In this document: piece after piece, positions 1 to 8,112 of the stretch
Numbering within the stretch: position 1 is the stretch's first letter
Layout of the letters: every line of letters begins with the position of its first letter
NCBI GenBank assembly: GCA_964393335.1
Contig: CAYMTN010000063.1
Span: 1-23,386, forward strand
Direction of reading: 5' to 3'
Origin: CAYMTN01 sp964393335
GTDB lineage: Bacteria; Chloroflexota; Anaerolineae; Aggregatilineales; Aggregatilineaceae
DNA: 23,386 nt
Translations under genes and position numbers: made by a program
Notes under the pieces: generated by a model
Seen by the model: the letters and a program-made list of their open reading frames with translations, nothing else
Told to the model about the DNA's origin: nothing
The model's database searches: none

Positions 1-2
1 AT

Positions 3-73
3 GGCGACGTCGCCAAGTGGTAAGGCAAGGGTCTGCAAAACCCTTATCGTGGGTTCGATTCCCACCGTCGCCT
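3..73 (+). tRNA. tRNA-Cys (anticodon GCA)
   Basis: A full cloverleaf can be drawn. The acceptor stem is a 7-bp match of 3-9 with 66-72, the D stem is 12-14 with 24-26, the anticodon stem 28-32 with 40-44 encloses the 7-base loop CTGCAAA (anticodon GCA at 35-37), and the T arm 49-53/61-65 encloses TTCGATT. The discriminator base is T73. The 3' CCA is not encoded, so it must be added by tRNA nucleotidyltransferase. Confidence 0.96.
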
Positions 74-82
74 CACGCAACA

Positions 83-115
83 AAAACGGGGACCGTGCGG
101 TTCCCGTTTTGATTT
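83..115. terminator. Bidirectional rho-independent terminator between tRNA-Cys and uxaC
   Basis: A 13-bp stem (83-95 with 98-110, one G.U wobble) has A-rich bases at its 5' foot and T-rich bases at its 3' foot (four T at 107-110, more T at 113-116). It can therefore end transcription of the tRNA on the plus strand and of uxaC arriving on the minus strand. The drawn loop is only two bases, so the top pairs probably open. Confidence 0.8.
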
Positions 116-134
116 TCCGGCAGCAGCATGCAGC

Positions 135-1565
135 CTAATCGCCGTCGAACCGGTAGGCTCGTTTCGCCAGCCTGTACGCGGCGTCGTGGACCATCGCCTC
201 CGCATCGTCGCGATCCACGATGCCCCGCACGACCAACCCCGCGATCCAGTTGGCAGCGGCGCGCCGCCACAGGTCATGCCGGGCCGGGATCGACGGAAAC
301 GCGCGGGTATCGTCGTTAAAACCCACCGTGTTATACAGGCCCGCCGTTTCGATCACCTGATCGAAATAACGTGCGATGCCATTCAGGCTGTCGTGGAACC
401 ACCAGGGCGGCCCCAGGCGCAGCGCGGGGTAGTGCCCGGCCAGCGGGGCTAATTCACGGGAGTAGGTTGTTTCATCCAGCGTGAACAGGATCAGCGTCAG
501 GTCACTGCTGGTGCCGTATTTGTTCAGCAGGGGCTGCAAGTTGCGCGTGAATTCGGACGGCAGCGGCATGTCTGCCCCCATGTCCGTGCCAAAACGCTCA
601 AAGACCTCTTGGTTGTGGTTGCGCTGCGACCCGATGTGAAGCTGCATCACCAGGCCGTCGTCAATGCTCATGCGCGCATTTTCCATCAACATGTGTCCGG
701 TGAAGCGCGCTGCTTCTGCCGCGCTGACTCCATCAGTTAACGCGCGTTCAAACAGCGCTTCCGCATCGCGTTCCGACAGCTCCTCGGTGAACGGGGTACG
801 CGCGGCGTGATCGGTCGCCTTCGCGCCCATTGACCGGAAATACGCCCGCCGGTTTTCAAGCGCCTGGATGAATGTCCGGTAACTGCTGACCGTTATGCCG
901 CTGGCAGCGCTCAAGGCGTCGATGTTGTCCTTCCATCCTGGCGTATCCAGGTTGACAACCGTATCCGGGCGGAAGGTGGGCCGGATAGTCCCGGACCAAC
1001 CCGACTCCCGGATCGCCCGGTGATACACCAGCGAATCGGTGGCCGCGTCGGTGGTACACAGGACTTCGATATTGAAGCGCTCAAACAGCGCCCTGGGCCG
1101 GAATTCAGGTGATTCCAGGCGTGCTGCGATCTGGTCGTAGATATCCGGCCCCGATTCGCCGGTCAGTTTGTCTTCAACGCCAAACAGGATTTTTAGCTCA
1201 TAATCCAGCCACTGGCCGCTGGGTGTGCCCCGAAACAGATAATAATGTTCAGCGAATGCCTGCCACACCTGGCGGTGATCGACAGAGTCCGATCCGGCGG
1301 CGCGCGGAATCCCCAGTTCTTCCATCGGAATGCCCTGCGAATAGAGCATGCGGAAGATATAATGATCAGGGATGATCAGGAGATCGGTTGGCGTGCCAAA
1401 CGAAAAATCGGGTTCGGCAAACATGCGCGGGTCCACGTGCCCGTGCGGGCATATCAACGGCAATTTGGCGACCAACCCGTAAAGCTCCAGGGCGATCTCC
1501 TTTTGTCTGGAATCAGGGCCAAAGTACCGGTCGTCGGGCAAAACAATCTTGGGACGGGAATTCAT
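135..1565 (-). CDS. uxaC: Uronate (glucuronate/galacturonate) isomerase
   Basis: UxaC interconverts D-glucuronate with D-fructuronate and D-galacturonate with D-tagaturonate, the first step of hexuronate catabolism in the cytoplasm. The 476-residue protein fits the family length of about 470. It has the N-terminal D-x-R-Y-F lead-in and an amidohydrolase-type metal motif PHGHVD with H41 and H43. The common family form is a D-x-H-x-H variant, so this belongs to a divergent subgroup. An in-frame ATG exists 13 codons upstream (1604), but the start at 1565 is chosen because AAGGAG lies 8 nt before it. The gene is divergent from uxaE across an intergenic region with a LacI-type palindrome, and it ends just before a shared terminator. 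The neighbouring UxaE supports a role on galacturonate as well as glucuronate. Confidence 0.93.
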   Translation of the reverse strand: MNSRPKIVLPDDRYFGPDSRQKEIALELYGLVAKLPLICPHGHVDPRMFAEPDFSFGTPTDLLIIPDHYIFRMLYSQGIPMEELGIPRAAGSDSVDHRQVWQAFAEHYYLFRGTPSGQWLDYELKILFGVEDKLTGESGPDIYDQIAARLESPEFRPRALFERFNIEVLCTTDAATDSLVYHRAIRESGWSGTIRPTFRPDTVVNLDTPGWKDNIDALSAASGITVSSYRTFIQALENRRAYFRSMGAKATDHAARTPFTEELSERDAEALFERALTDGVSAAEAARFTGHMLMENARMSIDDGLVMQLHIGSQRNHNQEVFERFGTDMGADMPLPSEFTRNLQPLLNKYGTSSDLTLILFTLDETTYSRELAPLAGHYPALRLGPPWWFHDSLNGIARYFDQVIETAGLYNTVGFNDDTRAFPSIPARHDLWRRAAANWIAGLVVRGIVDRDDAEAMVHDAAYRLAKRAYRFDGD

Positions 1566-1625
1566 GGCAGGGTCTCCTTGCTCAAAAAACACAAAACTTG
1601 ACAAAGTGCCCGGTTGGGTGTTAAC

Positions 1626-1639
1626 TGTAATCGATTACA
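1626..1639. promoter_or_regulatory. Palindromic LacI-family-type operator
   Basis: TGTAATCGATTACA is a perfect 14-bp palindrome with a central CG, the shape typical of LacI/GalR-family operators. It abuts the minus-strand -10 box and covers the expected start of uxaC transcription, so binding there would repress uxaC. It may also control uxaE, which starts 63 bp away on the other side. No LacI-family regulator gene is in the window, so the binding protein is unknown. Confidence 0.65.
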
Positions 1640-1647
1640 TTATATCA
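1639..1647 (-). promoter_or_regulatory. Extended -10 promoter of uxaC
   Basis: On the minus strand the sequence reads TGATATAAT: a consensus TATAAT hexamer (1644-1639) preceded by the extended -10 TG. No good -35 hexamer is found 16-18 bp upstream, which is normal for extended -10 promoters. The predicted start near 1632 falls inside the palindrome at 1626-1639. Confidence 0.55.
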
Positions 1648-1702
1648 CATTTTACAGCAAATGCAGCCTTTTTCGCTGCCAGTGAGAAACGGGTGACTAT
1701 CC

Positions 1703-3055
1703 ATGTCTGAATTTTCCTTGATCACAACCAAAGGCGGAAGGCGGCTGCACATCAGCGGGCAACTGCCGGACGGATTTCACGGCGAGCAGCAGGGAACTGC
1801 CTGGCTCTGCCCGTTGGACGCGCAAAATGCCGCCGCGCTGCGCCGCGCCCTGCCCTGGAGCGCGCCGACGACCGTCGGGCTGCGCAAATCGGTCGGCTGT
1901 GGTGACCGGCTGGGACTGGCGACACCGGGGCATATTCTGGCTGTACAGGATTACGACATGTTTCCGGTTTTCGCCCAACAATCGATCCGCGAGATGGTGC
2001 GATCCCGCCGCACGGCCCAGAACGTCATGGACGACGCGACGTGGGGTGTCTTTGCGATGAATTATCGCAGCGGCTTTGGCTGTGATGCCGATCACCTCAA
2101 GAACACGGACGTGATTGATCGCGGTATTGCGGCAGGGTTCATCGGTTTTACACTCGATCCAAGCGATTATGTTGACAACGCGGCGCACACCGACGACCCG
2201 GCAACGCTGCGAACCAAATACGCGGCGCTGCCCTGGGACGCGCTCGACAGCACGCCCGACTCACTGCGCAAGCGCTACACCGGATCATCACCCGCAGGCG
2301 AGATCAGCGAGGTGATGCTGTGGCGGGCCGCCTGCAAGTATGGTGCCGCGCTGGCCGACGTCGTGCAGATGGCGCGCCATATTGCCGCCCGGTTGGACGG
2401 GCAGCCCTACGATCTTGAAGTGTCAGTGGACGAAACTGATACCCCCACCAGCCCCGCAGAACACTATTTCATCGCATCAGAATTGATGCAGTTGGGCGTG
2501 CCGTTTCAGGGACTCGCGCCGCGTTTTGTGGGCCGGTTTGAGAAAGGTGTGGATTATATCGGGGACCTGAACACGTTCGAGGCCGATTTTGTTCGACACG
2601 CGCAGATCGCGCGCGAACTGGGACCGTACAAACTCAGCATTCACTCCGGTTCCGACAAATTCAGCGTCTACCCGATCATCGCACGTCACGCAAATCCATA
2701 CGTCCATCTGAAAACAGCCGGTACAAGCTGGCTGGAAGCCCTGCGCGTGATCGCGATGCACGATCCGGCGCTGTTCCGCGAGCTGTTGACCCACGCCATA
2801 ACCCGCTACCCGGAAGACAAAGCCAGTTATCATGTATCAGCCGATCTGGCGAACGTCCCGCGTGATCTCGGTGACGCGGCCCTGCCAAGCCTGCTCGACC
2901 AGTTCGACGCGCGGCAGGTGCTGCACGTTACCTTCGGCTCGCTGCTCGACACGTTTGGCGAACAGTTATTCGCCGTGCTTCGCGCCCACCAGGATACGTA
3001 CAACAGCGTGCTCAAGCGCCACTTTGACCGGCATATAGCGCCGTTCGCCGGATGA
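1703..3055 (+). CDS. uxaE: Tagaturonate epimerase
   Basis: UxaE epimerises D-tagaturonate to D-fructuronate. This lets galacturonate enter the glucuronate branch without the tagaturonate reductase and altronate dehydratase route. The 450-residue protein shows two signatures I recognise from the UxaE family (Thermotoga-type): GCGDRLGLATPGH at residues 65-77 and HSGSDKFSVYP at 314-324. There is no signal peptide, so it is cytoplasmic. The Shine-Dalgarno is weak (only an AACGGG-like stretch upstream of ATG 1703). The gene is divergent from uxaC, whose product makes its substrate. It converges on panC with a 62-bp gap that holds no clear terminator. Confidence 0.88.
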   Translation: MSEFSLITTKGGRRLHISGQLPDGFHGEQQGTAWLCPLDAQNAAALRRALPWSAPTTVGLRKSVGCGDRLGLATPGHILAVQDYDMFPVFAQQSIREMVRSRRTAQNVMDDATWGVFAMNYRSGFGCDADHLKNTDVIDRGIAAGFIGFTLDPSDYVDNAAHTDDPATLRTKYAALPWDALDSTPDSLRKRYTGSSPAGEISEVMLWRAACKYGAALADVVQMARHIAARLDGQPYDLEVSVDETDTPTSPAEHYFIASELMQLGVPFQGLAPRFVGRFEKGVDYIGDLNTFEADFVRHAQIARELGPYKLSIHSGSDKFSVYPIIARHANPYVHLKTAGTSWLEALRVIAMHDPALFRELLTHAITRYPEDKASYHVSADLANVPRDLGDAALPSLLDQFDARQVLHVTFGSLLDTFGEQLFAVLRAHQDTYNSVLKRHFDRHIAPFAG

Positions 3056-3117
3056 TCAGCGCAAATAACGGGGGCCGTACAAAGTACGCTCAGTGTTCCG
3101 TGTATCCCTGCGCGGGG

Positions 3118-3969
3118 TCAGGTTGCGGAATCCGAACCGACCAGCATGTTGTCGATCAGGCGCACTTGACCGATAAAAACCGCCAGGCTGAGCAGCGCGC
3201 GCTCAACGTCCCCGGCGATCTCCGTGAGCGTCACCGGATCGGCCACGCTGACATAATCCGGGCGGGCGAGTGGTTCGGCCTCGATGATCGTGCGCATCGT
3301 CCCCCGCAAGTGATCGGCTGTCCGCCGTCCCGCGTCCCACTCGGCGCGCGCCGCCATCAGCGCCCGCGACAGCACCAGGGCCGCCGCACGCTCAGCCGGA
3401 CCAAGCAGCACATTACGACTGCTCATCGCCAGTCCATCCGGCTCGCGCACAATCGGACAAACCACCACTTCCAGGTTAAAGGCCAGATCACGCACCATCT
3501 GGCGGATTACGGCAGCCTGCTGCGCGTCCTTCTGGCCGAAATAGGCCCGTGTCGGCTCAAAGACATGAAACAGCTTGGTCACGATCGTCGTCACGCCACG
3601 AAAATGGCCGGGGCGCGCAGCACCTTCCAGTGGTTTTGTGATCGTTTCTACTGTAACATAAGAATTAAAGTCCGGCGGGTAAACCTCATCTTCCGGCGGT
3701 GCCCATACGACGTCAACGCCTTCCGCCGCGAGCAGCGCGCAGTCCTTCTCCAGCCGGCGCGGATACACGTCCAGGTCGGCACGGCGGTCGAATTGAGTCG
3801 GGTTGACGAAAATGCTCACGCCAACACGATCGTTTTCAGCACGCGCACGCCGCACCAGCGATAAGTGGCCTTCGTGCAACGCGCCCATCGTGGGCACCAG
3901 CCCCCATGTCAGCAGCGGATCGACCCAACGTACCGCCCGCACCTCATCGATTTTTTCCAGTATCTGCAT
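3118..3969 (-). CDS. panC: Pantothenate synthetase
   Basis: PanC condenses D-pantoate with beta-alanine using ATP to make pantothenate, the last step of vitamin B5 synthesis. The 283-residue protein has the full nucleotidyltransferase signature: PTMGALHEGH at residues 26-35 (HIGH-type H32/H35), FVNPTQF, the pantoate loop PGHFRGV, FGQKDAQQ and the KMSKS-like MSSRN. Length matches the family (about 280). It is the last gene of panB-panE-panC, 5 bp after the panE stop, with a modest AGGGA Shine-Dalgarno 10 nt before ATG. Beta-alanine supply (PanD) is not encoded in this window. Confidence 0.97.
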   Translation of the reverse strand: MQILEKIDEVRAVRWVDPLLTWGLVPTMGALHEGHLSLVRRARAENDRVGVSIFVNPTQFDRRADLDVYPRRLEKDCALLAAEGVDVVWAPPEDEVYPPDFNSYVTVETITKPLEGAARPGHFRGVTTIVTKLFHVFEPTRAYFGQKDAQQAAVIRQMVRDLAFNLEVVVCPIVREPDGLAMSSRNVLLGPAERAAALVLSRALMAARAEWDAGRRTADHLRGTMRTIIEAEPLARPDYVSVADPVTLTEIAGDVERALLSLAVFIGQVRLIDNMLVGSDSAT

Positions 3970-3974
3970 CGTTC

Positions 3975-4913
3975 TTATGTCCCTGTTTGGCGTATCTGAA
4001 CCGGGCGAGCAGCTTCGAGCGCCTTGATCAGCGCGACCAACAAACGGTTAACGGGCACGGGCACACCCAGCCTGTCACCGGCCTGCACAACCGCCCCATT
4101 GATCGCGTCGATCTCGGTTTCCGCACCGCGCAACACGTCTTGCAGCATGGACGATTGATTCGCTGCCGTGCGGCGAGCCACCGCGCCGACGCGCGCGACC
4201 AGGTTGTCAATGGCCGGGATTCCCTGTGCAGCGGCAACTGCGGCCACTTCAGCCACCACCTGGTCCAGCACATCACGCGCCCAGGCGTTTTCGATCAGCG
4301 CCCCATTGGGCACGCGTAAGATCGCGGTCAGCGGGTTGATCGCCGCGTTCACCGCCAGCTTGTTCCACAGCAGCGAACGCACATCCCCGGCCACCTCGGC
4401 GCGCAACCCGCCGCGCTCAAACAGCGCCGCGACCGCCCGCACCTGCCCGTCGATGGCAGAGCGCGTCGCCAGGACGGTCAACCCGGCCCCTCCATCGATT
4501 ACGATACCCGGCTCTCCGCCAGTGGATGCGCCCTGCGTCGTCACGCCGACTGTGACGCGCTCCGTGCCTAACACGCTGGCCAAAATTGCGTCGCTGCCGA
4601 GGCCGTTTTGCAGCGTGATGACCAATCCATCCGGGGCCAGTATCTGCGCGGCAACCTGCGCCGCAGCGCGGGTTTTGCCGGTTTTGGTGACAACCAATAC
4701 CAGGTCTACAGCCCTCACCTGGAGTGGATCAGCGACCGCATGCAGTTTGATCGTGTCCTCGCGCCGGTCCGGCAAGACATAACGCAGCGGCGCAGCCGCC
4801 AGCGCACCAAGCTGTTCCGGCCAGTGGCCGATCAACGTCACGTGGGCGTGCGGGCTGAGTCGCGCTCCGAACAGGCAGCCCATCGCGCCGACGCCGATAA
4901 TCCCGATGCGAAT
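3975..4913 (-). CDS. panE: 2-dehydropantoate 2-reductase (ketopantoate reductase), probable AUU start
   Basis: PanE reduces 2-dehydropantoate to D-pantoate with NADPH. From an ATT at 4913 the protein has 312 residues and begins with the Rossmann strand and dinucleotide motif GVGAMG (residues 7-12). The conserved catalytic region WNKLAVNAAINPL places Lys at 185 and the TEIDAING segment places Glu at 267. The first ATG (4883) would cut inside the glycine motif and lose NADPH binding. Between the upstream in-frame stop and that ATG there is no ATG, GTG, TTG or CTG. GGAGG, inside the end of panB, lies 6 nt before ATT, and the gap after the panB stop is 2 nt. I infer AUU initiation; a sequencing error at this codon is the alternative. 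Confidence 0.92.
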   Translation of the reverse strand: MRIGIIGVGAMGCLFGARLSPHAHVTLIGHWPEQLGALAAAPLRYVLPDRREDTIKLHAVADPLQVRAVDLVLVVTKTGKTRAAAQVAAQILAPDGLVITLQNGLGSDAILASVLGTERVTVGVTTQGASTGGEPGIVIDGGAGLTVLATRSAIDGQVRAVAALFERGGLRAEVAGDVRSLLWNKLAVNAAINPLTAILRVPNGALIENAWARDVLDQVVAEVAAVAAAQGIPAIDNLVARVGAVARRTAANQSSMLQDVLRGAETEIDAINGAVVQAGDRLGVPVPVNRLLVALIKALEAARPVQIRQTGT

Positions 4914-4915
4914 GG

Positions 4916-5773
4916 TTATCCTCCCGCCGGATCATCCGGCCCGGATTCCAGCGCTGTCCAGGTATCATCCGGCATGCTAAAGCTGTGCTCATCCGAGGGA
5001 AACGTCCGCGCGCGCACGTCATCCCGGTATGCTTCAAACGCTGCGCGGATCGTTTCGTTCAGATGCGCGTACTGCTTGGCGAACTTCGGCGTAAAACGGT
5101 CGAACAGGCCCAACACGTCATGCGACACGAGCACCTGCCCGTCACAGCCAACACCCGCGCCGATGCCAATCGTCGGGATGCCGACCGAGCGCGTGATCAG
5201 GGCGGCCAACCGCGCCGGGACCGATTCCAGCACCAAGCTGAACACCCCGGCCTGTTCGAGCGCCTGGGCATCCGCGATCAGTCCCCGCGCCGCGCTGGCG
5301 GTTTTGCCCTGGACCTTGAACCCGCCCAACTGGCTTATGCTCTGCGGAGTCAGTCCGATGTGTCCCTGTACGGCGATCCCGGTTGCGACCAGGGCACGCA
5401 CCGTCTCCGCCATGTGCTGCCCACCTTCCAGTTTGACGGCATCCACGCCACCTTCGACCAGCAGACGGGCGGCATTACGCTTCGCCTGTTCGATAGAAAG
5501 TTGGTAACTCATAAACGGCATATCACCAATGACAAACGCCCGGCGCGCACCGCGCCGCACGGCCTGACAATGCAGCACCATCATATCCATCGTGACTGGC
5601 AAGGTGTTGTCGAAACCATGCACCACCATGCCGACAGAGTCGCCCACCAGGATCACGTCAATTCCGGCCTGATCCATCAACAATGCCGTCGGATAATCAT
5701 ACGCAGTCAGCATGACAATCGGCTCACCACGCTGCTTCATGGCCTGCAACTGGTGAATGGTCACCTTGTCCAT
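4916..5773 (-). CDS. panB: 3-methyl-2-oxobutanoate hydroxymethyltransferase
   Basis: PanB transfers a hydroxymethyl group from methylene-tetrahydrofolate to 2-oxoisovalerate, giving ketopantoate. The 285-residue protein has the metal ligands of the family at D45 (VGDSVGM), D84 (IGDMPFMSY) and E116 (KLEGG), plus the catalytic-type Glu at 184 (LESVP) and GIGAGVGCDGQVLV. An ATG 20 codons upstream (5833) is in frame, but M at 5773 has AGAAGGG 9 nt before it and matches where the family begins, so I use it. The gene leads panB-panE-panC. It follows tex by 60 bp, with a candidate extended -10 box in that gap. Confidence 0.96.
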   Translation of the reverse strand: MDKVTIHQLQAMKQRGEPIVMLTAYDYPTALLMDQAGIDVILVGDSVGMVVHGFDNTLPVTMDMMVLHCQAVRRGARRAFVIGDMPFMSYQLSIEQAKRNAARLLVEGGVDAVKLEGGQHMAETVRALVATGIAVQGHIGLTPQSISQLGGFKVQGKTASAARGLIADAQALEQAGVFSLVLESVPARLAALITRSVGIPTIGIGAGVGCDGQVLVSHDVLGLFDRFTPKFAKQYAHLNETIRAAFEAYRDDVRARTFPSDEHSFSMPDDTWTALESGPDDPAGG

Positions 5774-5801
5774 CGGCCTGCCCTTCTGCTCAATTACGGC
5801 G

Positions 5802-5810
5802 ATTGTAGCA
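5802..5810 (-). promoter_or_regulatory. Candidate extended -10 promoter of the pan operon
   Basis: The minus strand reads TGCTACAAT (5810-5802), a TG-extended near-consensus -10 box 28 nt before the panB start. No convincing -35 is seen. It would allow panBEC transcription independently of tex. Confidence 0.4.
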
Positions 5811-5833
5811 AGAACGCGCGGCGGTTCCCGCAT

Positions 5834-7981
5834 CTAGGCGCGCATACTCAAGGCAATGCGCCCCCGGTCCAGATCGACGTTTAAGATCGTGACCTCGATC
5901 ATGTCCCCCACACCCACGATTTCGTACGGGTCGCGAACGTGAAAATCGGCCATTTCCGAAATATGCACCAGGCCATCTTGTTTGACACCTATATCTACAA
6001 ACGCGCCAAAGTCCACCACGTTACGCACTGTGCCGGAAAGTGTCATACCCGGCTGCAAATCTTCCATCTTCAGCACATCCGAACGTAAGACCGACGCGTC
6101 CAATTCGCTGCGAGGGTCGCGCCCCGGTCGCGTTAGGTCGTTGAGGATGTCTTCCAGGGTGGGCACGCCGACGCCCAGGGTCGCCGCCAGCGCCGGAATA
6201 ACCAGCGCCCCCCGTGCATCACGTACTCGTTGTGCGAGGTCGGGGTCAGACAGGCTCAAATTCAGGTGTTTGAGCAGCGCTTCAACCGCCGGATAGGATT
6301 CCGGGTGAACGCCCGTGTTATCCAGCAGGTTATCGCCATCCAGCACGCGCAAAAATCCGGCAGCTTGCTCGAACGTTTTGTCGCCCATACCCTTGACCTG
6401 CTGGATCGCCTGCCGCGACGAAAACGCGCCCTGCTCGTCGCGCCATGCGACAATACGCTCGGCCAGCTTCGGCCCCAACCCGGCGACATGTTGCAGCAAG
6501 GCGGGCGACGACGTATTGACGTTGACGCCGACCCGATTCACGACCGACTCGATCACGTCGTCCAGTTTCTGCGCAAGTGCTTTTTGATCAACGTCGTGCT
6601 GGTACAGACCCACGCCAATGCTGCGCGGGTCAATTTTGACCAGTTCGGCCAGCGGATCAAGCACGCGCCGGGCAATCGACACAGCCCCACGCATGGATAC
6701 GTCCAGGCCGGGCAGTTCGGCACGCGCCAGCGGCGACGCAGAATAGACCGACGCCCCTGCCTCGTTGACGATCAGGTACTGCGCCCGGACGTACTCATCC
6801 AGTAATTCCGCGACGAGGTCTTCCGTCTCGCGCGAGGCAGTGCCGTTGCCGATGGCGATCAAACCAGCTCCGTGCTGCTGCACCAGCCGGGCCAGGACAT
6901 CCAATGACTTTCGGCGCTCATGCTGCGGCGGATGCGGGTAAATGGTCGCCGTGTCGAGTACTTTGCCGGTCGTATCCACCACCGCGACTTTGCAGCCCGT
7001 ACGGAAACCGGGATCAATGCCCAACACGACGTAATTTTTCAGCGGGGGTTGGAGCAGCAGCCCGCGCAGGTTGGTGGCAAAAACACCGATCGCGTGTTGA
7101 TCGGCATGCTCGGTCAAATCGCGGCGCATTTCGCGCTCGATGGCGGGCGCGATCAGTCGCTTGTACGCATCGGCTACGGACGTCTCCAGCTCGCTCGCCA
7201 GCACACAGCGGCAGTTGGCCGGATACAGGCGCAGCAGCCCGCCCAGGATATCGTCATCGGGCGCTTGTACGGCAAGGCGCAGCGCCCCTTCGCGCTCGCC
7301 GCGATTGAGCGCCAAAACCTGGTGTGGCCGCACGCTGCGCAGCGGCGCTTCAAACTCATAATAGGTCCGGTAGACGCCCCTGGTATCCTGATTGGCATTC
7401 GTCAGCCGCGACGTGATCGTGCCATGCCGCTGAGTCAAGCGCCGCGCCAGATCACGGGTCCGGGCGTCGTCGGAAACGCGTTCCGCGACAATATCGCGTG
7501 CGCCCTGAAACGCGTCCCCGATGGTGGGTACATCGTCGCTCAAAAACGGCGCAGCCAGCGCGTCGAGCGTTTTGGGGGTGGGCTGCTGGGCCAGGATCAG
7601 TTCGGCCAGCGGTTCCAGCCCGCGCACAAGAGCGATCATCGCCCGCGTGCGCCGCTTGGGTTTGTACGGCAGGTAGAGGTCTTCAACAGCCTGGAGCGTT
7701 TCAGCATCCAGGATGGCCGTTTCCAGGTCGGGTGTCAGCTTGCCCTGCTCAGTGATGCTCGCGACCACCGTATCCTGCCGTTCGGCCAGTTTGCGCAGAT
7801 ACGTCAGCCGGTCGAGCAGATCACGCAATTGCTCTTCATCCAGGCTGCCGGTCATTTCTTTGCGATAACGCGCCACAAACGGTACGGTATTGCCTGCATC
7901 CAACAAAAAGACCGTGCGCTGCACCTGATCGCGGCGCAAAACCAGTTCGGTCGCCAGTTTTCCAATAACATCACGCTTCAC
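5834..7981 (-). CDS. tex: Tex family S1 RNA-binding transcription accessory protein
   Basis: Tex-like proteins bind nucleic acid and act in transcription; the exact role is still unclear. The 715-residue protein has the family architecture: Tex N-terminal helical region (about 1-200, with LPYKPKRRTRA), a YqgF/RNase H-like domain starting near GIDPGFRTGCK (about 322), tandem helix-hairpin-helix around 480-560 (VGVNVNTSSPALLQHVAGLG), and a C-terminal S1 domain from about 642 (GTVRNVVDFGAFVDIG). The start is a GTG at 7981 with AAGGATG before it; a competing ATG a few bases upstream runs into a stop at once. It is upstream of and codirectional with panBEC, and divergent from pyrF. Confidence 0.95.
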   Translation of the reverse strand: MKRDVIGKLATELVLRRDQVQRTVFLLDAGNTVPFVARYRKEMTGSLDEEQLRDLLDRLTYLRKLAERQDTVVASITEQGKLTPDLETAILDAETLQAVEDLYLPYKPKRRTRAMIALVRGLEPLAELILAQQPTPKTLDALAAPFLSDDVPTIGDAFQGARDIVAERVSDDARTRDLARRLTQRHGTITSRLTNANQDTRGVYRTYYEFEAPLRSVRPHQVLALNRGEREGALRLAVQAPDDDILGGLLRLYPANCRCVLASELETSVADAYKRLIAPAIEREMRRDLTEHADQHAIGVFATNLRGLLLQPPLKNYVVLGIDPGFRTGCKVAVVDTTGKVLDTATIYPHPPQHERRKSLDVLARLVQQHGAGLIAIGNGTASRETEDLVAELLDEYVRAQYLIVNEAGASVYSASPLARAELPGLDVSMRGAVSIARRVLDPLAELVKIDPRSIGVGLYQHDVDQKALAQKLDDVIESVVNRVGVNVNTSSPALLQHVAGLGPKLAERIVAWRDEQGAFSSRQAIQQVKGMGDKTFEQAAGFLRVLDGDNLLDNTGVHPESYPAVEALLKHLNLSLSDPDLAQRVRDARGALVIPALAATLGVGVPTLEDILNDLTRPGRDPRSELDASVLRSDVLKMEDLQPGMTLSGTVRNVVDFGAFVDIGVKQDGLVHISEMADFHVRDPYEIVGVGDMIEVTILNVDLDRGRIALSMRA

Positions 7982-8024
7982 AGTGTTTTCATCCTTCAGC
8001 CTTGTGCGGAGTGCTAACCGACGA

Positions 8025-8033
8025 ATTGTACCA
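8025..8033 (-). promoter_or_regulatory. Candidate extended -10 promoter of tex
   Basis: The minus strand reads TGGTACAAT (8033-8025), a TG-extended -10 box about 44 nt before the GTG start of tex. No strong -35 hexamer is visible. Confidence 0.4.
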
Positions 8034-8071
8034 CACGCGCAAATTCGACTACAGGCTGTTGGGCAACTAAC

Positions 8072-8080
8072 TGGTATACT
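8072..8080 (+). promoter_or_regulatory. Candidate extended -10 promoter of pyrF
   Basis: TGGTATACT is a TG-extended -10 box 32 nt before the chosen pyrF ATG. With the divergent tex box it occupies the 131-bp intergenic region 7982-8112. No -35 match and no operator are evident. Confidence 0.45.
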
Positions 8081-8112
8081 AAACGCCGTCCATTAGCCAT
8101 CGAGTGTTTGTT

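Noticed and set aside
3056..3117. Small hairpin (CGTAC-AAA-GTACG) between the convergent uxaE and panC
   Set aside because: The stem is only 5 bp and no T run follows on either strand, so I do not call it a terminator.
3052..3864. Plus-strand open frame (270 codons) opposite panC
   Set aside because: panC motifs cover the same bases on the minus strand; the opposite translation has no plausible protein features.
6920..8017. Long plus-strand open frame (365 codons) opposite tex
   Set aside because: It is a shadow of high GC codon use on the minus strand. The tex frame carries recognised domains throughout; the opposite frame shows no family motif.
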